64,000 bases of DNA from Dermacentor variabilis. Lineage: Eukaryota; Arthropoda; Arachnida; Ixodida; Ixodidae. Position numbers and translations under genes: made by a program. The notes below the pieces were generated by a model. It saw only the letters and a list, made by a program, of their open reading frames with translations, had not been told where the DNA came from and searched no databases. The DNA lies in contig NC_134568.1 of the NCBI RefSeq assembly GCF_050947875.1, forward strand, positions 195,877,853 to 195,941,852, in the 5' to 3' direction. Position 1 is the stretch's first letter; every line of letters starts with the position of its first letter. Of the stretch, positions 13,549 through 24,585 are shown in pieces.

Positions 13549-14634
13549 CAATCCCTGACTGTTTATTCGGACCTCACGGGGACTGAGGAAATGTCCGAAT
13601 AAACAGGTGTCCGAAAAAGCAGATTAAGAAAAAAAAAATCCTGTATTTCCACGCACTTATTCGGGCTCGGCAGTAGGCTTGAAGAAATCGTGAATGCGCC
13701 GTTGTACGCTGTTCTGTTTACGCGCAGTCAGATAAGCCTGAATCTCGGAGAGGGTCGTACGGTCACTATAGGCGGCTGAAAGTACAGTCACTGCTTGTGC
13801 ACGCTCCGCATGCGACGGCAGTGTAGCACATGGTGCGTCATCATCCGACTCGGAGTCATCGTCCGACGGTGCAGCAGAAATCTGACGAATGATCTCGCCG
13901 TCATAGAATTCTGCGCATGTCAGTACAGCAGCGTGGGCACCTGTGAAACTGTCAAATGAGACGGTGTCCAGAACCACTGCACAGGTCTCGGCAGAACACT
14001 TTCGCCGTCAGTAGGGTGCGCATCGGAAGGCGACGAATCCTAGGCTCCCAGCACCCGCTTGCCGGCATTCCCCAGTGCAGTCTGTTCGGGCACTGTTGGT
14101 GCATTAGACACTTGACGCTATGTTTCCGTATGCCACGTTGCATCACTGCAACCTCGACACAGCACACAAAGCAAACATCACCACGCTGTCACGCCGATAC
14201 TAGCCGCACAAACAAAAAACGTGGCCTACTCGCAGCGTCATGCACGAAGAAACAAACAAATCAGCTGCTGGATCGTCTTGACATGGCTTACTAAGCCGAG
14301 ACCGGAACTGCTGTAGCCACGAACCAGGCAGAAATGATGATGATGAGCAAGGATTTGCAGTAGCGCCACTTCGTGGGGCAGAAAGGAGGCTCTTTTCAAA
14401 ACAAAAATGGCATTCAGCAAGTCGAACCATGCACTGGTCAGAGTCTGTGCATGGTGCTTTTGATAGAGTTGGCTCAAGGAGTGTCCGAAAAATCAGACGA
14501 GAGGTTGCAAGGTGTCCGAACTTTCGGCAGTTGTTATACATTATCGTCTATGGGGAGAATGGCGGTGCAGCGAAGCAGACCGAATAGTCGAGCATGTCTG
14601 AATTTTTGGAGTCCGAAAAATCAGTCAGCGACTG
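13549..14634 (-). mobile_element. Tigger/pogo-like DNA transposon, internally degraded
   Basis: TA dinucleotides flank the element (13547-13548 and 14635-14636). The ends are CAATCCCTGACTGTTTATTC and, on the other strand, CAGTCGCTGACTGATTTTTC, both followed by GGAC. That is an imperfect inverted repeat of 24 bp starting CA.TC.CTGACTG. Size 1086 bp. TA duplication, CAGT-type ends and a C-terminal transposase fragment all fit the pogo/Tigger group of Tc1/mariner elements. It sits in intron 2 of the PRELID3-like gene. The N-terminal HTH and DDE core are not recognisable. Confidence 0.75.
13657..13977 (-). pseudogene. C-terminal fragment of a Tigger/pogo-like transposase with a PIP box
   Basis: This 106-codon open frame lies inside the TIR element. 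It has an acidic stretch (PSDDDSESDDDAP) in the middle and ends QNSVQRRIHDFFKPTAEPE. Acidic tails are usual in this transposase group. The terminal QRRIHDFF fits the PCNA-interacting consensus Q-x-x-(I/L/M)-x-x-(F)-(F/Y) exactly. A PCNA interaction has been described for the Drosophila pogo transposase, so the motif fits its class. The start codon is arbitrary, since the real protein would extend upstream into degraded sequence. Confidence 0.65.
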
Positions 14635-15471
14635 TATAGACATAGAGTGGAGGGGGAGCACAACGAAAGTCTCATTTTAGCTGCCACGGGTAGCCCAGTG
14701 GCTATGACATTACCCTTGACATGGAGCTGCAGTTCAGCTGCCCTACCAGTGTCGTGTGGCTCACATGATTGCGCAATACGCAGAAATCCCTCTAGCGTAT
14801 GCCAGAACTGCACCAGGGTATCCTGAGCATCGCACAGAAAAAAAGAAGCAACTGAGCGTGCTATTGTGTTTCAATGAAATATTTAAGTTTGTGTTCGGGC
14901 ATCATACTTCTTTGATAAGCGGTAGGTAGAAATTTTGTGAAATAGCCTCACACCTTGATGTGTTTGAATATCCGCAGTTTTTGTCCATTTAAGTGTCTGC
15001 TAGCGTAACAGGACCCAAATTTAGGGAATTATGGTAGTGGAAATTATCAAGATTTTAATGTCTCTGGTGAAAGCTTGAAAGCTAAACACAGCTAGACGTT
15101 TTCTGCATCTTCCGAAGTCTATGTCAGATGTAAGGCAATATTTAAACACTGAAGGTATATTGCTTTGGTACATTAAATCCCACAGTCGAATTGTGTGTGT
15201 GTGCGTGTGTGTAAGCCAGTGGTGATCTCTGCTGGTAGTGGTTACATTAGGGAGAGTGAGATGCGTATGCGCAGCAGCACACTTCTTGCAGTCACTATAC
15301 TATCTTTTCAGCCGTTCACTGACATTTTGTTCAATAATACTGAAAAAAAAAAGTCGCTCTCATTGCTGCATTAAATAGTACTTGAGAATATTTAGGAATA
15401 ATGTAGTTTCAACTAATAGGTGTACTGAACTTGTGCAACCTAATTATAAGCAACTTATGGTATGTGTGCAG
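14635..15471. other. Rest of intron 2
   Basis: No gene, domain or repeat boundary was recognised. A short (TG)n-like run lies at about 15195-15213. Confidence 0.5.
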
Positions 15472-15558
15472 ATTCTGGGCGCTGACCGAACCTGCTATGC
15501 TAGCGAACACTCTGTGGTGGATCCTGCACAGCGTACCATGACTATGCTGTCAAGAAAT
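15472..15558 (+). CDS. PRELID3B: PRELID3B/slowmo-like protein, coding exon 3
   Basis: This phase-0 exon of 29 codons is bounded by GTGCAG and GTGAGT. It encodes ILGADRTCYASEHSVVDPAQ and RTMTMLSRN. The E-H-S-V-V-D-P block followed by a short polar stretch and T/S-x-N is diagnostic of the SLMO/PRELID3 subfamily and lies at the expected position about 75-95 residues into the protein. Both neighbouring introns carry transposons (2.3 kb upstream, 9.0 kb downstream), but the exon itself shows no stop or frameshift. Confidence 0.92.
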
Positions 15559-16056
15559 GTGAGTGCAGTATAATTGCTCTTTCTGTGTGAACATATGTAA
15601 ATTATTGTCATTGGGTTAAGGTAAGTACCAGAGCAGGCATTGATGCTTATTAGTAGAGTTGGTTGTAGCCTGTCCTGCAAGGATGATAGTAAAAAACAAA
15701 ATTACAATTGGGAACCTTTAAAGGAGCAATATTTTTTGCAATGTAAGAAAAAAAGGTATTGATTTTTTTTTTCTATGTATATAATGCATGGCAGTACAAA
15801 TATTTGTAGATGTCTAGCTTATCTGTTCATGTCTATGATTGGATTTGCACTGATTCTAGCACTGCCTGCATTGATATATATTTTCCTGTGGTGACCAATG
15901 GATACAAAGTTCCGAATTTAGAAATTGCCTACCTTAACACGAGGTGCCTATAGTATGTCAGAGGCCTTTTTAGCTGGCTATCATTTGTTTCTGTTTATCT
16001 TTAGGCTTATATTGTGGCCTTGCCTGTATTCTGGTTACAGGCTAGAATACTTCCTA

Positions 16057-16155
16057 CTGAGCAACTTGGAACATTTTCCTTTGATAAAGATTCACTTTCC
16101 TTACCTGATCCATTATCAAGAGATTTATTTGTTTACTTCTGCAAAGTTGGGCAAA
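16057..16155 (+). repeat. Short dispersed repeat shared with 9335-9425
   Basis: This is the second copy of the roughly 95-bp block described for 9335-9425, in the same orientation. The open frame that crosses it (15925-16419) has no recognisable domain. Confidence 0.6.
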
Positions 16156-16304
16156 GATGAGACACTGTCTTTGTTTTTTAATGTGACAGCATTTAATTGC
16201 TTGAAACCGGGTAAGCCTTGTTCATCTGTCCATTCTTTTACATTGAGGACCATTGTTATCATTGACATACTTTTTGCGCTGGGCCACCTTGTCATACCCA
16301 GTTT

Positions 16305-16435
16305 CACCATTGTCACAGAGCGAAGAAAAAAGAACTTTGCTCCCAAATGCCACCACTGGGATTCGAGCTCATGCCACTGCAGCATTGTGTATTTGGGAGT
16401 AGGACGTGCTAACTGCTGAGCTATTCAGAAACAAC
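16305..16435 (-). repeat. tRNA-derived SINE fragment
   Basis: On the minus strand AATAGCTCAGCAGTTAGCAC resembles an A-box region. AGCTCGAATCCCAGTGGTGG, some 55 bases further on, resembles a B-box and acceptor side. Next comes a short tail, AGCAAAGTTCTTTTTTC. It is too degenerate to be a tRNA gene. Confidence 0.5.
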
Positions 16436-16889
16436 AGCACTGGGCATTTACTGCAAGGTCTTGTGTTCCACACAGGCTTTCAGAGCAGGGACGTCTGTGC
16501 ATGTACTGAACAAGGATGATGATAGGTGCATCACATAGAAATTTTTCTTGATAAGATGGCAGTTCGTTGGCATACAATTCTTCATTGTCATGCTTGTGAA
16601 GACACCATTGACAGTGCAAAAGAGGTGACATAATGATGGTGATAAGCCTTAAACATGGCACACACTCGGAGGATGTGCCCAGGATCGGGCAGTTGGTGAA
16701 AAACAACAAAGAAAGCATTGATGACATCACTACTAACAATGTCACAATGATTACACTATACAGCATATTTCTTTTAGCTGTGCCAAACTTTTTAAAGATG
16801 GCCTATGGCAGATAGCACACTTCTAACCCTTGATCTAGATTACTCGATGAGGCGGCCACTACTTCTACGAGAAATGGAAATGTTCTGAC

Positions 16890-16916
16890 GGGGGGGGGGG
16901 GGGGGGGGGGGGGGGG
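16890..16916 (+). repeat. 27-base poly(G) run
   Basis: An uninterrupted G run sits within a copy of the 246-845 repeat arm (16803-16880). It could form intrastrand G-quadruplexes, and its length is prone to sequencing error. Confidence 0.9.
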
Positions 16917-17044
16917 TGTTGCAGAAGTCGCGGGGCGCGGTAGCGCTGAACTTAGCGTCACAAGTTGGCGGCTGGACGTAATTATATTTATTCAATCGTG
17001 TTTTTTGCTAATTGTAACAATGTGTTATTATCATTAATTGTAAC

Positions 17045-17760
17045 ATGCCACTAGATGGGCTGTCTGCTATCAGGGACAGCCAATTCTTTATGCGAACACC
17101 CCCTGGCATGCTTTGGCCTCCGTGGCCTCAACCTATGGGCTGCCCTGCTTCCAGCTTTGATCCCCCCGCTACCCCTTGGGTGCCCTGGAGATCCTGCACC
17201 GCCTGCTTTATTATAACCACAGGGGCTCTCCTGAGGCCTCCGTTTGCCAGTTATATGTGCCCTCCTGGAGCAGTGCTTGTAAAAAATGCAATCTGTCATC
17301 GCGACGAAAAAAGGGACCCGCAACTTATGCAACACCAGCCAGAACCTTGCCCCTTCAGACACAGCGATCACCAAATGGGGCGTCCGTGCCCACTGCCTCA
17401 CCGCGCGGGCACCCGGTGGCTGAGCGTAAACAAACTCGGCCGCACTCTGCAATGCAGGTATGTCTAGGGGACAAGTGCCTACAATGCGCGCTAAGGCACC
17501 TCCTCTGTAGTGCCTGGGCAGAGTCATATATTCAAGGAGCAAAAGCCCCAGATTATCACTCTCGCGCCCGCTCTTTCTCGCGCCTGCGCACAAATGACTG
17601 GCGATGCCTCAAATGAATGTCTTGTCAGGAGACCCTATCAGCCACGCAAGCGGAGTGCACACGAAAGTGTGGCTGGCTTCGCTCAATTCGTACTGCCAAG
17701 AAGATATTGTCGACGTACGTGGCATGAAACCGTATCATTTGTTGCTGCCTCCCAAATTAA
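17045..17760. other. GC-rich, proline-codon-rich patch without identified gene
   Basis: Overlapping open frames exist on both strands (17045-17467 and 17176-17616 plus, 17051-17593 minus), which simply reflects the scarcity of stops in GC-rich sequence. The plus frame from 17045 begins with a Trp/Pro-rich stretch (PPGMLWPPWPQPMGCP). None matches a family I recognise. A processed pseudogene is possible but unproven. Confidence 0.35.
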
Positions 17761-17769
17761 TCAGTGAAT

Positions 17770-17970
17770 TGTTCTCTCATTGAAATTTGCTTTTTTCGAT
17801 TTCCTGATAATTTGGAAAATTCTGTGGCCCCTTTCCATGTAAGGAAAATTGATTCGCTATGGTACTTATTTGCATAAAAGGTTGAGTTTCGGCTGAATGA
17901 AATTTCTATATAACGAAGCAAATTGCCGATTTTACTGACTTCCTTATATCGAGGTTTAACTTATTATGCA
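17770..17970. repeat. Decayed pogo/Tigger-like end
   Basis: The sequence holds CCTGATAATTTGGAAAATTC, TATATAACGAAGCAAATTG and CTTATATCGAGGTTTAACTT. These resemble the GATAATTTGGA and CGAGGTTTAAC termini of the Tigger-like elements at 20902 and 37900. No clear second end or TA duplication was identified. Confidence 0.35.
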
Positions 17971-18059
17971 TTTGTGCCTTGTGACTCTCTTCACACTGCT
18001 TTTCGCATGGGCGCAGCTTGAACTGCACTTGGCGTCGCCTAAGTGCTCCTGTTGATCCT

Positions 18060-20060
18060 AACTGGATCACAGTGCTCCTGCTCCTGTTCGCCCATTGGAA
18101 CATGATTGCTCTTGAGAGAGCAATTTTGGGACGTTTTTGAATCCTCCCGTTTGCCCAGTAGAATGCGCCACTAGTGAGGGCACTGTTTCAAGAAAACTGG
18201 GAAGTCTTGCTATCACAACATTGAAAACTGTAGGCAACAAGATTGTACCCTGGGTCACATGTTCGCTTAGGGCACTGGTCCCATGTGGCTCTGTTCGTAA
18301 TGTTCCCAAGGAAGCTTTGGATTGTGTTGAGAATGTGGACACATGCTCCTGCCAACCTGATGCTTTAACTGATTGCTTCATGTGGAACTGAGAAAAGCTT
18401 TCTATATGTCCACTGCCGTCACACCATGAGATGCGGGCTGAGAACTTCGTGGTGCAACTGAAGTATGTCGTGTGTGCAATGATTACAGCGAGAACAAACT
18501 GGATGGGTGTGAAAAATTGTCGTGCTCTAGGTACTGCAATATTTTTCCAGTGCCGTTCTTCCCATCAATTAGCAAAGATTGCGTGTGAGAGAAATTGGGC
18601 AAAGCTTCCCTGCTTGGTCTGGTTTCCTAGTTCGTGTATAGGGACGACTACAGACTCAGTTTGAGGAAAGGTGAGTGACTGCCCTCCCATTATTCATTGA
18701 TGAGATGGAGCATTATCTGGAGGTGGTTTTAACAATGTTCTCCAGTTAGAAATTGAGGTTTGGTCAACTATAGGAACACCATTTATTCTTGGCCCATGCA
18801 ATTGCCAAGAATGCAATTTAGGCTTCTTAGAATAGTTTCTGCTTGTTTCCTTCTGTGGTGCCTGAGATGTGGAGGGCTTTGGTGGTGCTTGGGAGGGGAT
18901 CAGATGTGCTGATCACCTCTTCAACCGTGTGTGTCTTCTTAGGCTGACGCATGCAGTTGTGGGGAAAACACAGCATTCATTGCCTCTACTGCACCTGTAA
19001 TCATTGCACGGAGGCACAGGAATCTACTGGCTCCTCCCTCAGCCTCCATTCTTTGCAACAATGGACATCTTGTAGCTTTTATTTGAGTTTTTCATAGTCT
19101 GAGGTGCTAGTGAGTTGCATGAGCTTCTAGGAGCTGCCTCTTGTTTGTTTACAATGTCCCCTTCATTACCCTGAACCTTGATGGTTGCTGTAGCTGTTTC
19201 CTTTGTTGCTAGTACTGATCAGAAGTTGGGCTGAGGATGCTTATCGCTCTGAAGGCAGTCATGTCTGGCAGCGTTGCTCTGGTCAGTGACCTGGTGACAA
19301 CATAGGTCACCATGCTCCCACCTCCCTCGATGCTGTGTTCATGTTTCTTGGAACTGCAAACTTGGCCTGTAGATTCTCAGTTGTACCTGTGTGAGGTGGG
19401 CATTTGAGGTCCGTTGCAATGTGCACGCCATCAGTTATTACACCACTGCGTGGCTTCCACAGTGCACAGGTCTGGTTTTTTCATGTTGGTCAGAACCACA
19501 CTTTTCACAGCAGAGATGGTGCTTATTGGAGCATATGTTATCGCTTGTTTGTGTGTGATACATGGGCACAGAGGAGCTGCCTTATGCGTATGAACAGAAA
19601 TGTGACACATCTCAAAGTGCATAGTTGGCAGGAGATTGGGGTCTTGAAATGTCACTGCCACAGTTATACGGGTTGAGTTAATGTGATTTGCATGCCAAGA
19701 ATGGTATGACAAGGTCTTGAGAGAATCTAAGTTCACAACTTTACAGAAGTTTGCCTCGCCCAAGGTTGTCACCAATATCATATTTGATCTAAGGTGAACA
19801 CAGTACTCCAGTGGACGAATTCGCAGAGCTTTTTGTGATTTACTGGCCACCTTGGCTAATAACATGTCCAATATGGTAATTGGCTGGCTTCTGTCCTTAT
19901 GCATGGCTCTCTGTGAGAATATTTTTTGTAAACATTTCTTCTAAACGGTGCCACAGAAAGACATGAACACGGAATAACACTAAGAATACAAGTGCAATTC
20001 CGTGTAGTGTGTTTCTGTTTCACCATTTCGAGGAAATGAATCCTTACCAACTCGCCCACC
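18060..20060 (-). pseudogene. Degraded LINE (ORF1 and RT remnants)
   Basis: On the minus strand, 18381-18067 encodes HVTQGTILLPTVFNVVIARL, a clear relic of the RT motif (V/L)-PQG-(A/S)-(I/V)-LSP-(T/L)-LFN. Upstream of it an interrupted reading contains PHEAIS and HILNTIQSFLGNIT, which resemble the AFD..PH..I and I..FL..R segments of LINE RTs. Further upstream (19904-19431) is a 157-codon frame with Cys/His-containing sequence, possibly ORF1. Stops and frameshifts are throughout. The same relic may continue to about 23090. An I/Jockey-type relative is likely. Confidence 0.6.
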
Positions 20061-20695
20061 TGTCGATTATATATATATTTTTTTGTGGATATGGACCCAG
20101 TAGTTCAAGCGACTAGTTTCTGCTTATAGTACCAGTTTGAATAGCACCCTTGAGGTCCAATTTCGAAATGCAATTTCTTGAATTTGAGTATGATTGGAAA
20201 CTTCATTTGTATTGGTGCTCTCTAGGCATGTAGCCGTGACACGCATTGCTGTTTCCTACTGGTAACCCTGGTTCGTCTATCTGTGTCTTCCACCTCCTTG
20301 GCAATGTCATCGTCGTCAATGTTGTCAAAGGTCTGATCTGATGTCTCCTGTTAATTTACTTTGAAGCTTACTTGATGACATCAACATGGCTGTCCCCATT
20401 GTCTGCTTCAAGCCTAGCTTTCACAGGTCATGTGAATGACAGTTGCAAGGACATATCTTCATTAGTAGTGGTCTTTGTTGCTGCAAGTCCAGGTTGACCT
20501 TCAGCTGGGGTAGAGTTGTCCAATGGTTTGGGAGCATTTCTGATGTTTATTTTAGCTGATGTCGGGGAGTTGTCAAAATGACTGGTACATTGAAACACTT
20601 TTCATTAGTGAAAAGTGATACCTGCAGGTGGGATATTGTGGCCTCTATCACATGGTGCTCCTCTTGGATGCACCTAGACCGCCATGCAAGTCTGA

Positions 20696-22387
20696 CAGGG
20701 TGTCTACCAACCGGGAATTCTCAGGGATTTTGAGTAGTCTGGAAAAACTCAGGGAAAACTCGGGGAATTTGTGCTTCTATCAGGGAAAATTAGCTGTAAT
20801 TTTACTGAAAGGGTCGAAAGTCGAGGTAATGCAGGCTCGAGTAACAGACAGGAATCGTAATGAATAGTTTTTTACACCCTGTCGTCGGCTGGAGGAGTGT
20901 ACAGTCAATGGCCGACTTTCCGGATTCCCGATAATTTGGACGACTTCGTGGCACCACCACATACCCCATAGAGTGAATGTGCTAGAACGTCTGAAATTTC
21001 AAACGTAAGAACTCTTCGCCATCCGATTTTCCGGAAGCTTTGCCCTGATCGCAGGTCCGAAACGGCATTAATCAAAGCCACCATCGCTGCCATTTCGATT
21101 ACCTTGCCGCCTCGAACCGGCGCTCTCTCACGCAGATCCGCTGGCACCCGTAGCCACCACGGCGGCAACACTAGGCCTAGCTGCTTCGACGTTCGCTATG
21201 AAGCTTCTTGCCGTTGGATGCCGTGCTTTTTATTGAAAGAATTCGTTGCTGTCAGCAATGGCACGGACTCCGCCTTTGTGGTCCTCGCGATTGGCTTAGA
21301 AGCTTGGAAAGCACGGTGCGTTGCATAATTCCGGTTCCCAAAAGTCAGCTTCGCCTCCGTATGCAAATGTTACTTGGTGAAGCATAAGCAAAAGTATTGC
21401 AGTTAAGCATAAGCGTGGGAAAGGGCTATTGCCATGGGACACAGTATGTATTCCCTAATTATACACACGTGCACCAGGTATTTACTGTCACAGTACGAGC
21501 ACCGATATGCCTAATACGTGTACCGGCAGGCCTTCAGAGCGTTTTCGAATGTGCCTGTGGCGGTTTGAGCCCTAAAGGGCAGTAAATGACAGGTAATTAT
21601 TTTTTGAACTGGCCGATTTTTCGGACGTTTTCACGGCTCCTAGGGAGTTAAAAAAAATCGGATGTGGACTGTGCAACTGACCAAGAAGATGTTTCAAGTG
21701 GTCTGTGGGGCGAAAGAGTGGCGGAAGGAGGACAAGAACAGAAAGGACCTACGCATTGAGAAATTAACGGGAAAGGAAGCATGCTGCCGCCGTTTTGAAG
21801 GAGCTTGAGCTCAAAAAACAAAGCGTTGGCTGATGCCAAAATGCAGGTGTCCCTCATCCAAACCAAAATACTCTTTAAAACAGTGAAACACAACACTGAG
21901 GCATCGTGCACGGGCTGAGAGTATGTCAGGACAGTTGAGGTTGACTTATGAGCTGTTGAGAAAGAATCTCAATTGTGACAACGTTCGGGCCTCATACCAC
22001 TGAGCTTGCTATCAGTTGATAGAAATAACTCATATTCAAAAATATTTGCTTTTGTATGCATCTCCTTTTTATTCGTACTTGAGAATGTCCGACTCGATTT
22101 GCAGTTTTTTTTAAAGACATTTTATTTGCTGTGCATTTTACTGACCCCTCCCTTCTATTCTCTTTTTGAATAACATAAACTCTACTCCTTAGTCTTCAAA
22201 TTGGACTAAGTCACTTTTTTAAATTTTTTCGTATGCTTTCTAGAGGTTGACAGCTTCTGGCGATATGATTTCAGCCTGTCTTGACATAAAACATAGTTCT
22301 GCATCACTCAGGGAATTTTGCAAAGGCACTCTGGGAAAACCTGGAAAACTCAGGGAATTTGGAAATGTCAACTTGGTAGACACCCTG
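20696..22387. mobile_element. DNA element with perfect 15-bp TIRs and 6-bp target duplication
   Basis: The ends are CAGGGTGTCTACCAA and TTGGTAGACACCCTG, a perfect 15-bp inverted repeat. The hexamer GTCTGA lies directly outside both ends (20690-20695 and 22388-22393). Sub-terminal sequence is rich in CAGGGAATTT/GGAAAACTC blocks near both ends. No transposase frame is visible. The middle is occupied by a pogo-like MITE (20902 to about 21640). The element lies in intron 3. The superfamily is uncertain because a 6-bp duplication excludes most common groups. Confidence 0.8.
20902..21640. mobile_element. Pogo/Tigger-like MITE nested in the 20696-22387 element
   Basis: The left end is TA followed by CAGTCAATGGCCGACTTTCC and GATTCCCGATAATTTGGA. 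The interior (21150-21320) matches the reverse complement of 53760-53910, for example ACTAGGCCTAGCTGCTTCG and CTTGGAAAGCACGG. The right terminus is unclear; GGCCGATTTTTCGGAC at 21611-21626 is probably its remnant. Confidence 0.55.
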
Positions 22388-22393
22388 GTCTGA

Positions 22394-24514
22394 GGATCCC
22401 AGCCCACAGGGGGACGATCAGCTCTGCCACATGTGTTTCGTGTGCCTGCAGCTAATGCTCATTCACTGGGAGCAAGACAGCAGCGCCACGTGGAGAAGGC
22501 CCAGAGTACAAAGAAAGCGTTTATAAGACTACTACCTTGATGTTGACTAACAGCTACACCCTATCCTCATGGTGCACCTGAGCCAAATCTCCCACAATGC
22601 AAGGGTGACACAACAGTATATTAGAAAATGCTGTAACATGCTGCTACACAGGAGGATGACTCCCAATAACCATGTTACCAGGCCACTGTTCCTTCAGCTC
22701 GATACAGCCTCTGAGGGTGACCCTGTACAGTATGGCCATGCACGTGAAGTCGCTTCTCTGTGGTGGTGTCTCTAGAATAGGAGCAATGAATAGGTGTGCA
22801 CGTCTCTGGTTAAATAACTTCAGTAAGGCAGGCCAATGAAAAGAGGTGACAGGGAGAATTGGAATTCATTACACACCGTTTCGCCGTCTGAGAGCTGTTT
22901 GTGACTCTGCTCCTGCGGTCGAGCCAGGAGGGAGGGGCCGGGCATTCCTGCCCAAAAAGACCAGTCATTTAGCCCGTGGTTTGCTTGGGGGCGGACAGCA
23001 GCAAGTGATTTACAGTCTCGCTGCTGTATGGTGCCCTCAGAGGACAGAGACGGAAAGCATTGGCCTGTACGCACAAAGTTCGTAAGTGACCTCACCACGG
23101 TGCAGTCCCTATGCCCGAAATGTGCTGTACTGTGGTGGTGCAACAAAAATGCATGCACACAATCCTCACAATATGCAGCCACTGCTTGCTGACCGCAGAA
23201 GACAGAGTCAAATTCTGCTAATTCAACCTTGATGAGAACGACAAAATTGATTGAATTATCTGGCGGGTCGAAGTAAAGAGGCAGAAGCAATACCCAAAGA
23301 CACTGTTGCCTCATTTGGCAGTATTTTCCAGATTTTTGCTGGCCCCTGAATCTAATGCATGCACAATTTTTGTGTTCAAAGTAGAAAACCAACATAGAAA
23401 TGACAAAGCTCCTAAACAGAATAGAAATGTAGTGTGCATCTGATTCTGGCAATTGGGGAAGGATTAAACCTGAGACGTTCACCTTCACAGAATGGAAATT
23501 TATTTAACTCAATGTCAGTTATCCGTAATCTTAGATAGCATTTTAACACCTTTATGGACCACAATATGTCATCACCATGATCTCCATACATCCATTGCAT
23601 GATTGATATTACATATTGCACCTTTGTCAAACACCTCTCCAACAAATGCAAACAGGATGGCAGCCTATGCCTAGAGTAACCACATTGTGAGAGCCCTGCA
23701 ATGCAATTCTTGGGAATGCTGAAAAATCTGACACAAATTTGTTGCCACTACCCTAACATTTAAGCGGCATGTCATCGACATCATACGGGAGAACTTCGAC
23801 TACCATCTTGAGGGGAAGTATCAATGATGCTGGCACTGATAGTACAGATGGTAGGCTGTTGCAAACACTGTTTCGTATCCAATTGCACTGTGCAGGCAAT
23901 TTTCTAATAAACTTCCTTGTGAAAAAAAAGTTGTGTTAGGCACAGGTGGTAAATATGGTACTCAATCACTTTAAGCTGCTGCTTTTGCTCAAACATTTTT
24001 CCAGAGCAGGCCAAAAATGAGTGTTTTTAGGGAGAGATTGCCATGTCTTCGATGCATTCAGCGTCCTTTAGCACCACCAAGACAGTTATTACATTCATTA
24101 GAGTTACAATTTGTGTCATTCGCGTTTGTACCGACCTGTCAAGTTTTAATCTGGTGAGGACGAATTCCAGTATTGAAATTAAATTTTTGGCCATTAAATG
24201 TTCATTGGCACTCGCTGGGATCTTCAATCAGGGTTGAATTTGCTGGAGTCGAATTAACAAGTCTATTCTATTTGCCTTGCCATGAAAATTATGTCATAAG
24301 TTCATCCTGAAAACATTAATCAGCAGCCATATTGTGGTGATCTCATGCTGCCATTGTGAGATGGTGGGTTCAAGGAAACAGCCAGATGATACGTACATGG
24401 GCTTCCTTGTTTTGTTGTTGTATGCCTAGGAAAGGTTGTTAAAAATGCAATGAAACAAGTGTATTTAGATAAATTTTATGCAGTTTTTAATGCTCCTTTG
24501 TTTTATTTTTGCAG
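22394..24514. other. Rest of intron 3
   Basis: The interval 22400-23490 includes a 222-codon minus-strand frame (23488-22820) lacking a recognisable domain. It may be the 5' region of the decayed LINE described for 18060-20060, now separated from it by the 20696-22387 insertion. I recognise nothing in 23490-24514. Confidence 0.35.
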
Positions 24515-24585
24515 CTGACCTTCTGTAATGAGATTTCCATTGTGGAGAAACTTACCTACACAGAACACCCTCAGCATAAGGGCAA
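24515..24585 (+). CDS. PRELID3B: PRELID3B/slowmo-like protein, coding exon 4
   Basis: A T-rich tract and TTTGCAG acceptor lead into 23 codons plus two bases, ending at AA|GTGAGT. The exon encodes LTFCNEISIVEKLTYTEHPQ followed by HKG. It matches the family segment T-(F/L)-x-N-x-(V/I)-S-(V/I)-x-E-(R/K)-L-x-Y-x-x-H-P, a beta-strand pair of the PRELI fold. The two-base overhang joins to the T at 46335 to give Asn. The downstream intron is 21.7 kb and houses the nested LTR elements. Confidence 0.9.

Noticed and set aside
17051..17593. 180-codon minus-strand frame
   Set aside because: It overlaps equally long plus-strand frames in GC-rich DNA with no recognisable motif; length alone is not evidence.
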